Shown here in pieces: positions 7,919-17,867 of a DNA stretch of 64,000 bases (within the stretch, counting starts at the first letter, position 1; every line of letters begins with the position of its first letter). Position numbers and translations under genes: made by a program. The DNA is taken from contig NZ_PGLR01000006.1 of NCBI RefSeq assembly GCF_002803095.1, forward strand, positions 114,835 through 178,834, read 5' to 3'. The notes under the pieces are model-generated. The model worked only from the letters and a program-made list of their open reading frames with translations, was not told the origin of the DNA and made no database searches. This DNA is from Pseudomonas sp. ZH-FAD (GTDB lineage: Bacteria > Pseudomonadota > Gammaproteobacteria > Pseudomonadales > Pseudomonadaceae).

Positions 7919-9310
7919 GTGACAGACGCCTCCTCCCCCACACCGTTGCAACGCCTCTGGCTCAGCGAGACCATTCGCCTGCGTGAGGAACACGCCGGCC
8001 CGCTCGAAGATGCCGAAGCCAATCGCCTGGCCCGTGCCGAGCACGGAGACCTGGCCGAGCGCATCCAGCATCGCGCCCTGTTTCTGGCCCGCCGTGACGG
8101 CCAGTGGCAGGCGCTGCTGCACTGGCTGCAGGGCGCGCGCCTGGCCGGCCTGCTACTCGCCCTGCTGGCCTTGCTCAGCGGCTTCGGTCTGGCTCTGGCC
8201 GCCTTGGGTGACGGGCGCCAACCCGTCAATGTGTTCTGGGCCCTGGGCAGCCTGCTCGGGCTCAACCTGCTGATGCTGGTGGGCTGGCTGCTCGGCCTGC
8301 TGCTGACACGCGACCACCCCGGCGCACTCGGTCGTCTTTGGCTATGGCTCAGCGAGAAGCTGGCGCGCGACGCCAGCGCAGCGCAATTGGCCCCGGCCCT
8401 GCTACTGATGCTGCAACGCCAACGCCTGACCCGCTGGGGCCTGGGCCTGCTGGTCAACGGCCTGTGGACGCTGGCCATGCTCGCCGCGCTGACCACCCTG
8501 TTGCTGCTGCTCGCCACCCGCCGCTACGGCTTCGTCTGGGAGACCACCATCCTCGCTGGCGACACCTTTATTGCCCTGACCCAGGCCATCGGCGCCCTGC
8601 CTGCGCTGCTCGGCTTCAGCCTGCCGGATATCGAAGTCATTCGCGCCAGCGGCGATGCCGCCATCGCCAGCGAAGCCGCCCGGCAGAGCTGGGCCGGCTG
8701 GCTGGTCGGCGTGGTGTTGGTCTATGGCCTGCTGCCACGCCTGCTGCTGGCGTTGCTGTGCCTGTGGCGCTGGCAGTCAGGCACGCGCAGGCTGCGCCTG
8801 GATCTCGACCTGCCGGGCTACAGCTTGCTGCGCCAGCGCCTGCAACCGGACAGCGAACGCCTCGGCGTCTGCGACCTGGCCCCGGCCGCCCTGCACCAGC
8901 CGCAAGGCGGCGCCAGTGCCCAACCTGGCAGTGGCACCCTCCTGCTCGGACTGGAGCTGGACGAGCGCCGTCCCTGGCCACCGCTGCCGCTACCACAGGG
9001 CGTGGCCGATGCCGGGGTGATCGACAGCCGCGAGCAGCGCCGCCAGTTGCTCGAACAACTGACCCGTTTCCCGCCCGAGCGCCTGGCCATCGCCTGCGAC
9101 CCACGCCGCTCGCCGGATCGCGGCACCCTGGCACTGCTCGGCGAACTGGCGCGCTCGGCCTCCGCCACGCGCATCTGGCTATTGCCACCCGCCCCCGGCG
9201 AAAGCCTGGACAGCGCGCGCCTGGCCGACTGGCATCAGGCCCTCGGCACGCTGGGACTGCCCCATGGCGACACGGCGCCGCTGAGCTGGCTGGAGAGCGG
9301 GCATGACTAG
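7919..9310 (+). CDS. DUF2868 membrane protein
   Basis: 463 residues from a GTG start. The N-terminal 60 residues are soluble and charged. Hydrophobic segments follow at roughly residues 75-100, 105-130, 180-205, 220-240 and 260-285. The C-terminal 170 residues are soluble and end in a Rossmann-like stretch (RLAIACDPRRSPDRGT, then RIWLLPP). It matches the DUF2868 family, whose function is unknown. It is always worth reading with the next gene, a GTPase with a DUF3482 tail: the pair is conserved in pseudomonads and probably forms one membrane complex. A REP pair separates the two genes here. Confidence 0.8.
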   Translation: MTDASSPTPLQRLWLSETIRLREEHAGPLEDAEANRLARAEHGDLAERIQHRALFLARRDGQWQALLHWLQGARLAGLLLALLALLSGFGLALAALGDGRQPVNVFWALGSLLGLNLLMLVGWLLGLLLTRDHPGALGRLWLWLSEKLARDASAAQLAPALLLMLQRQRLTRWGLGLLVNGLWTLAMLAALTTLLLLLATRRYGFVWETTILAGDTFIALTQAIGALPALLGFSLPDIEVIRASGDAAIASEAARQSWAGWLVGVVLVYGLLPRLLLALLCLWRWQSGTRRLRLDLDLPGYSLLRQRLQPDSERLGVCDLAPAALHQPQGGASAQPGSGTLLLGLELDERRPWPPLPLPQGVADAGVIDSREQRRQLLEQLTRFPPERLAIACDPRRSPDRGTLALLGELARSASATRIWLLPPAPGESLDSARLADWHQALGTLGLPHGDTAPLSWLESGHD

Positions 9311-9335
9311 AGAGCCGCAGGCACACGGGCTTCAT

Positions 9336-9403
9336 GTAGGAGCGAGCTCTGCTCGCGAAGCTTTTGCCGTTTGCCATGGTTCGCGAGCAGAGCTCGCTCC
9401 TAC
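9336..9403. repeat. REPIN: inverted pair of 24-bp REP sequences (GTAGGAGCGAG type)
   Basis: GTAGGAGCGAGCTCTG... (9336-9359) is repeated as its exact reverse complement at 9380-9403 around a 20-nt centre. A second pair lies at 14158-14222 and a diverged one at 32981-33053. This is a typical Pseudomonas REP doublet. Confidence 0.9.
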
Positions 9404-9448
9404 CTCAATGCACGCTCTGCTTCCGGGCTACCCGGCCGAGATCACGCC

Positions 9449-10819
9449 ATGAGCCCAGCACTGAAACTCGCCCTGGTTGGCCATACCAACGTCGGCAAGA
9501 CCTCGTTGCTGCGCACCCTGACCCGCGACGTGGAGTTCGGCGAAGTCTCGCCGCGTGCCAGCACCACCCGCCATGTCGAGGGCGCGCGGCTGTCGGTGGA
9601 CGGCCAGGCGCTGCTGGAGCTGTACGACACCCCCGGCCTGGAAGACGCCATCGCCCTGCTCGACCACCTGGAGCGCCTCGACCGCCCCGGCGAGCGACTG
9701 GACGGCCCGGCGCGCCTGGTCCGCTTCCTCGAAGGCAGCGAGGCGCGCCAGCGCTATGAGCAGGAAGCCAAGGTGCTGCGCCAGTTGCTGGCCTCCGACG
9801 CCGGCCTGTACGTGATCGACGTGCGCGAGCCGGTGCTGGCCAAGTATCGCGACGAACTGGCGGTGCTGACCATGTGTGGCCGCCCGCTGCTGCCGGTGCT
9901 CAACTTCGTCGCCAGCGCCAGCCACCGCGAAGGCGAGTGGCGCGAGGCCCTGGCGCGTCTCGGCCTGCACGCCCTGGTGGCGTTCGACAGCGTGGCGCCA
10001 CCCGAAGATGGCGAACGACGCCTCTACGAAAGCCTGGCCCTGCTGCTGGAGCGTTCGCGTTCCCAGTTGCAACGCCTGATCGAGGATCACGAAGCACAGC
10101 GCCAGGCCCGTCGCCAGGCCGGTAACCGCCTGATCGCCGAACTGTTGATCGACTGCGCCGCCTGCCGCCGCAGCGTCGCCGCTCAGCCGTTGCTGGAGCA
10201 GGCCGCCGTGAGCGATCTGCGTGCAGCCATTCGCCAGCGCGAACAGCGCTGCGTCGAAGCCCTGCTGCGCCTGTACGCCTTCCGCAGCAGCGATGCCAAA
10301 GCGGCCGACCTGCCGCTGCTGGACGGTCGCTGGGGCGACGATCTATTCAACCCGGAAACCCTCAAGCAGCTGGGTATCAAGGTCGGCGGCGGCATGGCGG
10401 CCGGCGCTGCCACCGGCGTCGGTGTCGACCTACTGGTCGGCGGCATCACCCTGGGCGCCGCCGCTGCACTGGGCGCAGTCATCGGCGGCAGCGCACAGAC
10501 ACTGCGCAACTACGGAGAAAGACTGAAGGGAAAATTGAAAGGCCAACGCGAACTGACCGTCGATGACGCCGTGCTGCGCCTGCTCGCCCTGCGACAACAG
10601 CAACTGCTGGCGGCACTGGATAAACGCGGCCACGCCGCCATGGACGCCATCGCCCTCGGCGCCCCGCAGGAAGTCCTATGGCGCCAGGGCAAGCTGCCCG
10701 CCCCGCTGAACGTGGCACGCGCCCATCCCGAATGGTCGTCGCTCAACCCCGGCGCACGTCTGGAAGAGGCTGAACGCGCCGAGCAAGTGGAACGCCTGCG
10801 CAGCGAAATCGCCTTGTAA
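9449..10819 (+). CDS. Era-like GTPase with C-terminal DUF3482 domain
   Basis: 456 residues. The N-terminal G domain has a P-loop GHTNVGKT (11-18), switch-I threonines (ASTTRHVEG) and a G3 motif DTPG (60-63). The NKxD base-recognition motif is degenerate (VLNFVAS, about residue 150), so nucleotide specificity is uncertain. The DUF3482 half holds a glycine-zipper segment (GGGMAAGAATGVGVDLLVGG, about 310-345) that probably touches the membrane. By context it works with the upstream DUF2868 protein. The start at 9449 puts the P-loop at the family position. The biological role is unknown; membrane remodelling or ribosome-linked roles are only guesses. Confidence 0.85.
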   Translation: MSPALKLALVGHTNVGKTSLLRTLTRDVEFGEVSPRASTTRHVEGARLSVDGQALLELYDTPGLEDAIALLDHLERLDRPGERLDGPARLVRFLEGSEARQRYEQEAKVLRQLLASDAGLYVIDVREPVLAKYRDELAVLTMCGRPLLPVLNFVASASHREGEWREALARLGLHALVAFDSVAPPEDGERRLYESLALLLERSRSQLQRLIEDHEAQRQARRQAGNRLIAELLIDCAACRRSVAAQPLLEQAAVSDLRAAIRQREQRCVEALLRLYAFRSSDAKAADLPLLDGRWGDDLFNPETLKQLGIKVGGGMAAGAATGVGVDLLVGGITLGAAAALGAVIGGSAQTLRNYGERLKGKLKGQRELTVDDAVLRLLALRQQQLLAALDKRGHAAMDAIALGAPQEVLWRQGKLPAPLNVARAHPEWSSLNPGARLEEAERAEQVERLRSEIAL

Positions 10820-10821
10820 TT

Positions 10822-10839
10822 GGTGGGCTTCAGCCCACC
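10822..10839. repeat. Short palindromic repeat, second copy of the 4513 element
   Basis: GGTGGGC-TTCA-GCCCACC, identical over 18 bp to 4513-4530. It lies between the convergent GTPase and thyA stops, where it may also act as a transcription barrier. Confidence 0.75.
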
Positions 10840-10849
10840 CACTTCCATC

Positions 10850-11644
10850 TCAGACGGCCACCGGCGCCTTGATATGCGGGTGCGCTTCGTAGCCGACCAG
10901 TTCGAAGTCCTCGAATTTGAAGGCCAGCAGATCCTTCACCTCGGGGTTGAGCTTCATGGTCGGCAGCGGCAGCGGCTGGCGAGTCAGCTGCAGATCGGCC
11001 TGTTCGATATGGTTGGCGTACAGGTGGCAGTCGCCGCCGGTCCAGATGAACTCGCCCGGCTGCAGGTTACACACCTGCGCCACCATCAGGGTCAGCAGCG
11101 CGTAGCTGGCGATGTTGAAAGGCACGCCGAGGAATATGTCTGCCGAACGCTGATAGAGCTGGCAGGAGAGCTTGCCGTCAGCGACGTAGAACTGGAACAG
11201 CGCGTGACATGGCGGGAGGGCCATCTGCTCGACCAGCGCCGGGTTCCAGGCCGAGACGATCAGGCGGCGCGAGTCCGGGTTCTTCCTGATCATTTCGATC
11301 AGCTTGGCGATCTGGTCGATGGACTCGCCATTGGGCGCCGGCCAGCTACGCCACTGGTAGCCGTAGACCGGACCGAGGTCGCCGTTCTCGTCGGCCCACT
11401 CGTCCCAGATGCTGACGCCGTTTTCCTTCAAGTAACGGATGTTGGTGTCGCCCTGCAGAAACCACAGCAACTCGTGAATGATCGAGCGCAGGTGGCACTT
11501 CTTGGTGGTGACGATGGGGAAGCCATCGGCCAGATCGAAGCGCATCTGGTAGCCGAACACGCTGTAGGTGCCGGTACCGGTACGGTCTTCCTTGAAGGTG
11601 CCGTGCTCACGCACGTGGCGCATTAGATCGAGGTACTGTTTCAT
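10850..11644 (-). CDS. thyA: Thymidylate synthase
   Basis: 264 residues, the length of E. coli ThyA. Methylates dUMP to dTMP using methylene-tetrahydrofolate, yielding dihydrofolate. The catalytic Cys146 lies in [13 protein letters not shown]. The phosphate-binding arginines (EDRTGTGT near 19-26, DSRRLIV 124-130) and [13 protein letters not shown] are also present. The start codon overlaps the lgt stop by one base (TGATG), so the two are translationally coupled. The operon order is TSUP gene, lgt, thyA, transcribed leftward. Confidence 0.98.
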   Translation of the reverse strand: MKQYLDLMRHVREHGTFKEDRTGTGTYSVFGYQMRFDLADGFPIVTTKKCHLRSIIHELLWFLQGDTNIRYLKENGVSIWDEWADENGDLGPVYGYQWRSWPAPNGESIDQIAKLIEMIRKNPDSRRLIVSAWNPALVEQMALPPCHALFQFYVADGKLSCQLYQRSADIFLGVPFNIASYALLTLMVAQVCNLQPGEFIWTGGDCHLYANHIEQADLQLTRQPLPLPTMKLNPEVKDLLAFKFEDFELVGYEAHPHIKAPVAV

Positions 11645-12444
11645 CAGGCGGCTCCTTGTACGGGCTGGCGCTTGTAGGCGTAGGCGATCAGGCCGATACC
11701 GCCGAGGATCATCGGCAGGCAGAGAATCTGCCCCATGGTCAGCCAGCCCCAGGCCAGGTAACCCAGCTGGGCGTCTGGCACGCGGACAAACTCTACGATA
11801 AAGCGGAACACCCCGTAGCAGGCGGCGAACATGCCGGAAACGGCCATGGTCGGGCGCGGTTTGCGCGAATAGAACCAGAGGATGGTGAACAGCGCCACGC
11901 CCTCCAGGGCGAACTGATAGAGCTGCGACGGATGGCGCGCCAGTTGCTCAGGGTCAGTGGGGAAGACCATCGCCCAGGGCACATCGGTGGCCTTGCCCCA
12001 CAGCTCGGCGTTGATGAAGTTGCCGATGCGCCCGGCGCCCAGGCCGATGGGTACCAGCGGGGCGATAAAATCCATCAGCTCGAAGAAGCTCTTGCCGTTG
12101 CGCTTGCCGAACCACCAGGTCGCCAGCATCACCCCGATCAGCCCGCCGTGGAACGACATGCCGCCTTCCCAGACTCGCAGGATCTTCGCCGGTTCGGCGA
12201 TATAGGCGGCAAAATCATAGAAGAACACGTAGCCCAGGCGCCCACCGAGAATCACCCCCATGGCCACCCAGAACACCAGGTCGGACAGCTTGTCCTTGGT
12301 CCAGGTCGCATCGAAACGCGCCAGGCGGCGCGACGCCAGCCACCAGGCACCACCGATACCGACCAGGTACATCAGGCCGTACCAATGGATTTTCAGGGGA
12401 CCAAGGGCGATGGCCACCGGGTCGATCTGCGGATAAGGCAGCAT
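11644..12444 (-). CDS. lgt: Prolipoprotein diacylglyceryl transferase
   Basis: 266 residues with seven hydrophobic segments, in the inner membrane. Transfers diacylglycerol from phosphatidylglycerol to the lipobox cysteine, the first step of lipoprotein maturation. Key residues are His99 in SFHGGL and Arg139 in the Lgt signature [15 protein letters not shown], equivalent to His103 and Arg143 of E. coli. The start follows AGGAG. It sits 10 nt downstream of the TSUP gene and is coupled to thyA, an arrangement conserved in many gammaproteobacteria. Confidence 0.97.
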   Translation of the reverse strand: MLPYPQIDPVAIALGPLKIHWYGLMYLVGIGGAWWLASRRLARFDATWTKDKLSDLVFWVAMGVILGGRLGYVFFYDFAAYIAEPAKILRVWEGGMSFHGGLIGVMLATWWFGKRNGKSFFELMDFIAPLVPIGLGAGRIGNFINAELWGKATDVPWAMVFPTDPEQLARHPSQLYQFALEGVALFTILWFYSRKPRPTMAVSGMFAACYGVFRFIVEFVRVPDAQLGYLAWGWLTMGQILCLPMILGGIGLIAYAYKRQPVQGAA

Positions 12445-12454
12445 CCAGGACTCC

Positions 12455-13237
12455 TTAAATGAAAAAACTCAGGCCCACGCTGAACAGCAGCAGGGCGAAC
12501 AGACGCTTGAGCAACAGTGGCGACAGGCGATGAGCCAGGCGCGCACCAAAACGGGCAAAGAACATGCTGGTCAGGGCTATCCCCAGCAATGCCGGGAGAT
12601 ACACGAAACCGACGCTCCATGGCGGCAGATTCGGATTCCCCCAGCCGGTGAACATGAAACTCAACGCGCCGGCAATGGCAATCGGCAAACCACAGGCTGC
12701 CGAGGTGGCCACCGCCTGCTGGATCGGCACGCTGCGCCAGACCAGAAAGGGCACGGTCAGCGAACCACCGCCAATGCCGAAGATCGCCGACGCCCAACCG
12801 ATCACCCCGCCGGCTACCGTTAATGTCGGCTTGCCTGGGACACCGCGACTGGCCTTGGGTTTCAGGTCCAGCGCCATCTGCGCGGCAACGATGATGGCGA
12901 ACGTACCGATAATCTTCTGCAGCAACGGCCCCTGGATCAACGCCGCCGTCATGGCCCCCAGCGCAGCACCGAGCAGAATGCCAATGGTCAACCAGCGAAA
13001 CAGCGGCCAGCGCACCGCGCCCTTGCGATGGTGCTCGAGCAGCGAATTGATCGAGGTAAAGACGATCGTCGCCAGGGAAGTGCCCACTGCCAGGTGAGTG
13101 AGGATTTCCGTTGCCATACCCTGGGCGGTGAAGCTCAGCACCAGCACCGGCACGATGATCAGACCACCGCCCACGCCGAACAGGCCAGCCAGCACACCGG
13201 CAGCCGAGCCCAGTACCAGGTAGAGCAGCAGCTCCAT
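12455..13237 (-). CDS. TSUP (TauE/SafE) family membrane transporter
   Basis: 260 residues, mostly hydrophobic, with about eight segments. Two glycine-rich repeats ([19 protein letters not shown] near 14-32 and [19 protein letters not shown] near 147-165) are the duplicated TauE/SafE signature. Members export or import sulfite, sulfonates or related anions; the substrate here is not determined. The start at 13237 has GGGGGT upstream, and longer upstream reading adds non-family sequence. It is the first gene of the TSUP-lgt-thyA operon. Confidence 0.87.
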   Translation of the reverse strand: MELLLYLVLGSAAGVLAGLFGVGGGLIIVPVLVLSFTAQGMATEILTHLAVGTSLATIVFTSINSLLEHHRKGAVRWPLFRWLTIGILLGAALGAMTAALIQGPLLQKIIGTFAIIVAAQMALDLKPKASRGVPGKPTLTVAGGVIGWASAIFGIGGGSLTVPFLVWRSVPIQQAVATSAACGLPIAIAGALSFMFTGWGNPNLPPWSVGFVYLPALLGIALTSMFFARFGARLAHRLSPLLLKRLFALLLFSVGLSFFI

Positions 13238-13365
13238 CGACACCCCCAAAAACAAAGCGGCATGGTAGCGGAAATGCCTCCTCAACGGCACACGGATCGA
13301 CGGAACGGTTGCCGCCCCTGGCTGAGCTCGCTAGCCTGCCAGACTCCGCCATTGGAGGAATGCGC

Positions 13366-14109
13366 ATGTGCCTGATCGTCTTCGCCTGGCAGCCCGAAAG
13401 CCCGACGGTGCTGCGCCTGGCGGCCAATCGCGACGAGTTCTACGCGCGCCCCAGCGCAGCACTGAGCGAATGGGCGGATGCACCTGGCGTATTCGCCGGT
13501 CGCGATCTGCAAGCTGGGGGTACCTGGCTCGGTGTTACCGCGCAAGGCCGCTTCGCGGCGCTGACCAATATCCGCGACCCGCGGCAAAAAGCCGGTCCCC
13601 GTTCACGCGGCGTGCTGACAGCCGACTACCTGCTGGGTCAGGAGTCGGCACCGGCCTATCTCGACAGGATCATGCGCGGCGCACAGGAGCATGCCGGCTT
13701 CAACCTGCTGTTGGGCGACCGCCATCAGCTCTGGCACTTCAACTCTCAGGAAGGCCTGCCTCGGCAATTGCAGAGCGGCATTTATGGTATGTCCAACGCC
13801 GATCTCGACACGCCGTGGCCGAAGCTGCTGCGTGCCAGAAATGCCCTGAGCGATAGACTCGAAAGCGAGGATGAAGCGCTACTGGAGCTGCTGGCCGATC
13901 GCAGCCAGCCAGCCGATCACCTGTTGCCGGACACCGGCGTCGGGCTGGAGACGGAGCGCGTACTGTCGAGTATCTTCATTACCACTGCTACCTATGGCAC
14001 CCGCGCCAGCACGGTGCTGAACCTCTGCCGGGACGGGCGTTGGAATATCACCGAGCGCAGCTTCGGCCCGCATGGTGCCTTGGTGGGCGAGGTCGCGTTA
14101 CGCGGGTAG
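13366..14109 (+). CDS. NRDE/TANGO2 family protein
   Basis: 247 residues starting MCLIVFAW. Cys2 is invariant in the family and becomes the N-terminal residue once Met is removed. The ANRDEFYARP motif (24-33) names the family. Other conserved stretches are GTWLGV, ALTNIRDP and SGIYGMSNADLDTPWPK. TANGO2 relatives have an Ntn-hydrolase-like look and are linked to haem or lipid handling in eukaryotes; the bacterial role is not known. GGAGGA precedes the ATG by 6 nt. It is divergent from the TSUP operon. Confidence 0.88.
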   Translation: MCLIVFAWQPESPTVLRLAANRDEFYARPSAALSEWADAPGVFAGRDLQAGGTWLGVTAQGRFAALTNIRDPRQKAGPRSRGVLTADYLLGQESAPAYLDRIMRGAQEHAGFNLLLGDRHQLWHFNSQEGLPRQLQSGIYGMSNADLDTPWPKLLRARNALSDRLESEDEALLELLADRSQPADHLLPDTGVGLETERVLSSIFITTATYGTRASTVLNLCRDGRWNITERSFGPHGALVGEVALRG

Positions 14110-14157
14110 CCCGGATGCGATCCGGGGCAAGGCCGATGATGGAATCAATCCCCTGAG

Positions 14158-14222
14158 GTAGGAGCGAGCTCTGCTCGCGAACTTGGCGGCGCAAAAGCTT
14201 AGCGAGCAGAGCTCGCTCCTAC
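14158..14222. repeat. REPIN of the GTAGGAGCGAG type, second copy
   Basis: The left arm (14158-14181) is identical to 9336-9359. The right arm (14199-14222) differs from a perfect complement at one base. It lies between the convergent NRDE and ptsP stops. A half-repeat of the GTAGCCCGGAT type lies at 14106-14127. Confidence 0.9.
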
Positions 14223-14229
14223 AGGCGAA

Positions 14230-16509
14230 TCAGGCCTGGATATTCGACGCCGGGTTGATCACCCGACCGAGCCCCAGATTGCGCAGCGCCAGGTGTAGGG
14301 TGCTGTAGATCAGGTGTGGGTTGTCCATGGTCATCACCTGCCCCAGCAGTTCCTTGGCCTTGCTCTGGGTCACCTGACGCAGCAACCATTTCACCTTGGG
14401 CAGGTTGGTGGCGTTCATCGACAGCGAATCGAAGCCCATTGCCAACAACAGCACGGCAGCCGCCGGATCGCCGGCCATCTCACCGCAGATGCTCACCGGC
14501 TTGCCTTCGAGATGCGCGTCGTTGACCACTTTCTGCAAGGCCTGCAGCACCGCCGGGTGGAGGAAATCGTAGAGATCGGCCACACGCGGGTTGTTGCGGT
14601 CGACCGCCAGCAGGTATTGGGTCAGGTCGTTGGAGCCGACCGAGAGGAAATCCACCTGGCGCGCCAGTTCGCGGGTCTGATAAACGGCGGCCGGGATCTC
14701 GATCATCACACCGATAGGCGGCAGTGGCACATCGGTCCCCTCGTCACGCACCTCGCCCCAGGCGCGGTGGATCAGGTGCAATGCCTCTTCCAGCTCCTGC
14801 GTGCCGGAAATCATCGGCAACAGGATGCGCAGGTTGTTCAGACCCTCGCTGGCCTTGAGCATGGCGCGGGTCTGCACCAGGAAGATTTCCGGGTGATCGA
14901 GGGTCACGCGAATGCCGCGCCAGCCCAGGAAGGGGTTCTCTTCCTTGATCGGGAAGTAGGACAGCGACTTGTCGCCGCCGATATCCAGGGTGCGCATGGT
15001 CACCGGCAGCGGGTGGAAGGCCTGCAACTGCTCGCGATAGGTGGCGAGCTGTTCCTTCTCGCTGGGGAAGCGCTCGTTGACCATGAACGGTACTTCGGTA
15101 CGGTACAGGCCGACGCCCTCGGCGCCTCGCTGCTGGGCACGTGCCACATCGGCGAGCAGGCCGGTGTTGACCCACAGCGGCATACGGTGGCCGTCGAGGG
15201 TCTCGCAGGGCAGCGCGCGCAGAGCGTCGAGCCCTTCGGTGAGCTGGCGCTCCTCCTCGACCACATCGGCGTACTGCTTGCTCAGCAGCTCGCTGGGGTT
15301 GGTGAAGACTTCGCCGTGATAGCCATCGACGATCAGCTTGATGCCGTCGATCTTCGAGTACGGCAGGTCAACCACACCCATGACCGTGGGAATGCCCATG
15401 GCGCGGGCGAAAATCGCCACGTGGGAGTTGCCCGAGCCGGTCACCGAGATCAGGCCGACCAGCTTGCCTTCCGGCACCTCGCCGAGCATCGCTGGCGACA
15501 GCTCCTCGCTGACCAGGATGGTGTTATCCGGATAGACCAGCGTGGTCTTGCGTTCTTCCTGCAGGTAGGCGAGCAGACGCCGGCCGAGGTCGCGCACATC
15601 GGAGGCGCGCTCGCGCAGGTAAGCGTCATCCATCAGCTCGAAACGATTGACGTGGTCGAGCACCACCTGGCGCAAGGCGCCCTGCGCCCACTGACCGGTA
15701 CGGATGACCTTGCGCACCTCGTTACCCAGTGCGGCGTCCTCGAGCATCATCAGGTAGACGTCGAACAGCGCGCGCTCTTCCTTGCGTAGCTGAGTGGCGA
15801 GCTTCTCGGACAGCTCCTGCATGTCCTCGCGCACCCAGCCGAGCGCCTTGTCGAACAGCTCCAGCTCGGCCGCGATGTCATCGACGCTGCGGTCTGGAAC
15901 CACATTCAGATCAGCCGGGGGCAGCACCACGACAGCAGTACCGACCGCTGCCCCCGGCGCACCCGGCACGCCGACGAACTTGGCCTCCTGCACGCCCTTG
16001 CCCTGGCGCCCCAGGCCGCGAATCGAGCCGGTCGCCTCGGCATGGGCGATAACGCCGGCGAGCTGCGCGCTCATGGTGACCAGGAAGGCTTCCTCGCCTT
16101 CGTCGAACTGGCGGCGCTCCTTCTGCTGCACGACCAGCACGCCCATCACCCGCCGATGGTGGATGATCGGTGCACCGAGGAAGGAGGCATAACGCTCCTC
16201 GCCGGTTTCGGCGAAGTAGCGGTAACGGGGATGGCTGGCAGCGTCTTCGAGGTTCAGCGGTTCTTCACGGCTACCGACCAGGCCGACCAGACCTTCGCTG
16301 GGGGCCATGCTGACCTTGCCGATAGAGCGCTTGTTGAGGCCGTCGGTGGCCATCAGCACGAAACGATTGGTTTCCGGGTCGAGCAGGTAGACCGAGCAGA
16401 CCTGGCTGCCCATCGCTTCCTTGACCCGCTGCACGATGATCGACAGCGCCGCCTTGAGATCCTTGGCGGCGTTTACTTCCTGGACGATCTTGCGCAGCGT
16501 ATTGAGCAT
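14230..16509 (-). CDS. ptsP: Phosphoenolpyruvate-protein phosphotransferase of the nitrogen PTS (EI-Ntr)
   Basis: 759 residues. An N-terminal GAF domain (about 1-165) senses glutamine/2-oxoglutarate in characterised homologues. It is followed by the EI N-terminal phospho-histidine domain (about 175-400) and a PEP-binding TIM barrel. The phosphorylated histidine is His363 in GSGNSHVAIFARAMGIP. The C-terminal half has LYRTEVPFM, RTLDIGGDK and SICGEMAGDP. It passes phosphate from PEP to NPr and then PtsN, a regulatory chain controlling nitrogen, potassium and PHB metabolism. It lies 18 nt downstream of rppH in one transcript, an order conserved from E. coli. Confidence 0.97.
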   Translation of the reverse strand: MLNTLRKIVQEVNAAKDLKAALSIIVQRVKEAMGSQVCSVYLLDPETNRFVLMATDGLNKRSIGKVSMAPSEGLVGLVGSREEPLNLEDAASHPRYRYFAETGEERYASFLGAPIIHHRRVMGVLVVQQKERRQFDEGEEAFLVTMSAQLAGVIAHAEATGSIRGLGRQGKGVQEAKFVGVPGAPGAAVGTAVVVLPPADLNVVPDRSVDDIAAELELFDKALGWVREDMQELSEKLATQLRKEERALFDVYLMMLEDAALGNEVRKVIRTGQWAQGALRQVVLDHVNRFELMDDAYLRERASDVRDLGRRLLAYLQEERKTTLVYPDNTILVSEELSPAMLGEVPEGKLVGLISVTGSGNSHVAIFARAMGIPTVMGVVDLPYSKIDGIKLIVDGYHGEVFTNPSELLSKQYADVVEEERQLTEGLDALRALPCETLDGHRMPLWVNTGLLADVARAQQRGAEGVGLYRTEVPFMVNERFPSEKEQLATYREQLQAFHPLPVTMRTLDIGGDKSLSYFPIKEENPFLGWRGIRVTLDHPEIFLVQTRAMLKASEGLNNLRILLPMISGTQELEEALHLIHRAWGEVRDEGTDVPLPPIGVMIEIPAAVYQTRELARQVDFLSVGSNDLTQYLLAVDRNNPRVADLYDFLHPAVLQALQKVVNDAHLEGKPVSICGEMAGDPAAAVLLLAMGFDSLSMNATNLPKVKWLLRQVTQSKAKELLGQVMTMDNPHLIYSTLHLALRNLGLGRVINPASNIQA

Positions 16510-16527
16510 GCTCGATTGGGGTCCGTA

Positions 16528-17007
16528 TCAGTCGCGCACTATCAGGCGCGGGGCAAGTTCCTTGAGCGCGCGTCGGTAGACCTCGCGCTTGAATGTGACC
16601 ACCTGGCCCAGCGGGTACCAGTAGCTGACCCAGCGCCAGCCGTCGAACTCGGGCTTGCCGGTCAGGTCCATGCGTACGCGGTCTTCAGCCCCCGTCAAGC
16701 GCAGCAGAAACCACTTCTGCTTCTGCCCGATGCACAGCGGCTGACTGTGCGTGCGCACCAGACGCTGCGGCAAACGATAACGCAACCAGCCGCGGGTGCA
16801 GGCGAGGATCTTCACATCCTGCTCTTCGAGCCCGACCTCTTCATTCAGTTCACGGTAAAGCGCCTCTTCCGGCGATTCACGATCATTGATGCCACCCTGG
16901 GGAAACTGCCACGCGTCCTGGTTGATACGCCTGGCCCAGAGCACCTGGCCGACATCATTGGTCAGGATGATGCCGACATTCGGGCGGAAACCATCAGAAT
17001 CGATCAC
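16528..17007 (-). CDS. rppH: RNA pyrophosphohydrolase (Nudix)
   Basis: 159 residues. Removes pyrophosphate from mRNA 5' ends, triggering RNase E decay. The Nudix box is intact ([20 protein letters not shown], 38-57), and WQFPQGG and RGWLRYRLP are RppH signatures. The start is GTG at 17007, not the ATG at 17040. GTG gives the family N-terminus (M)[11 protein letters not shown] and the usual 159-residue length, and has GAGG 9 nt upstream. It forms an operon with ptsP and is divergent from the HAD gene. Confidence 0.95.
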   Translation of the reverse strand: MIDSDGFRPNVGIILTNDVGQVLWARRINQDAWQFPQGGINDRESPEEALYRELNEEVGLEEQDVKILACTRGWLRYRLPQRLVRTHSQPLCIGQKQKWFLLRLTGAEDRVRMDLTGKPEFDGWRWVSYWYPLGQVVTFKREVYRRALKELAPRLIVRD

Positions 17008-17151
17008 GGCAAGCAACCTCGTACACGCAAGTTCCGGCATTGTTCCACAAAGCCGGCGACAGCAGCAACGCGGGTTTAGGCGCTGTTTGAAAGCCCCGGC
17101 AAAGCGGCTATTCTGGCGCGCCTTCCCTTTCTACAGAACAGGTAACGAACC

Positions 17152-17805
17152 GTGCGCTTGGCCCTTTTCGATCTCGACAACACCCTGCTGGCTGGCGACA
17201 GCGATCACAGCTGGGGCGAATTCGTCTGCCAGCGCGGCCTGGTCGACGCGGCCGAGTACCTGGCGCGCAACGATGCCTTCTATGCCGATTACTGCGCCGG
17301 CAAACTGGATGTGGTGGCTTATCAGAACTTCAGCCAGGCCATTCTCGGCCGCCACGACATGGCGCAACTGGCGCAGTGGCACCGCGAGTTCATGGCCGAG
17401 GTGATCGAGCCGATCATCCTGGCCAAGGGCGAGGCATTGCTGGCCGAACACCGCGCTGCGGGCGACAAGCTGGTGATCATCACCGCCACCAACCGCTTCG
17501 TCACCGCGCCCATCGCCGAGCGCCTGGGTGTGGAGACCTTGATCGCCACCGAATGCGGCATGCAGGATGGCCGCTATACCGGGCAGATCGCCGGCACGCC
17601 GTGCTACCAGGGCGGCAAAGTGACCCGCTTGAACGAATGGCTGGCAGAAACGGGGCACAACCTCGATGACGCCTACTTCTACAGCGACTCGCGCAATGAC
17701 CTGCCGCTGCTTGAGGCCGTGGCCAACCCGGTGGCGGTCGACCCGGACGACGTGCTGCGCGCCACCGCCATCGGGCGCGGCTGGCCGGTGATTTCGCTGC
17801 GTTAA
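17152..17805 (+). CDS. HAD-IB phosphatase, probable histidinol-phosphatase
   Basis: 217 residues, GTG start. HAD motif I FDLDNTLL holds the nucleophile Asp7 and Asp9, motif II is the TATN threonine (about 116), and motif IV is [10 protein letters not shown] (about 181-190). A helical cap lies between motifs I and II, as in the SerB-like IB class. It matches the position of P. aeruginosa PA0335, reported as the histidinol-phosphate phosphatase of that genus. That fits this window, where HisB is the short form without a phosphatase domain. The family call is firm; the substrate is inferred from synteny. Confidence 0.88.
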   Translation: MRLALFDLDNTLLAGDSDHSWGEFVCQRGLVDAAEYLARNDAFYADYCAGKLDVVAYQNFSQAILGRHDMAQLAQWHREFMAEVIEPIILAKGEALLAEHRAAGDKLVIITATNRFVTAPIAERLGVETLIATECGMQDGRYTGQIAGTPCYQGGKVTRLNEWLAETGHNLDDAYFYSDSRNDLPLLEAVANPVAVDPDDVLRATAIGRGWPVISLR

Positions 17806-17867
17806 GAGGAGATAGGGTTTGGCAGTCGAGATTCATCGAACCACAAGCCCTCTCCCGCCCTTCGGGC

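Noticed and set aside
14314..15789. Long plus-strand open frame antisense to ptsP
   Set aside because: Antisense shadow of a complete EI-Ntr gene; repetitive Gln/Ala/Gly/His composition, no motif.
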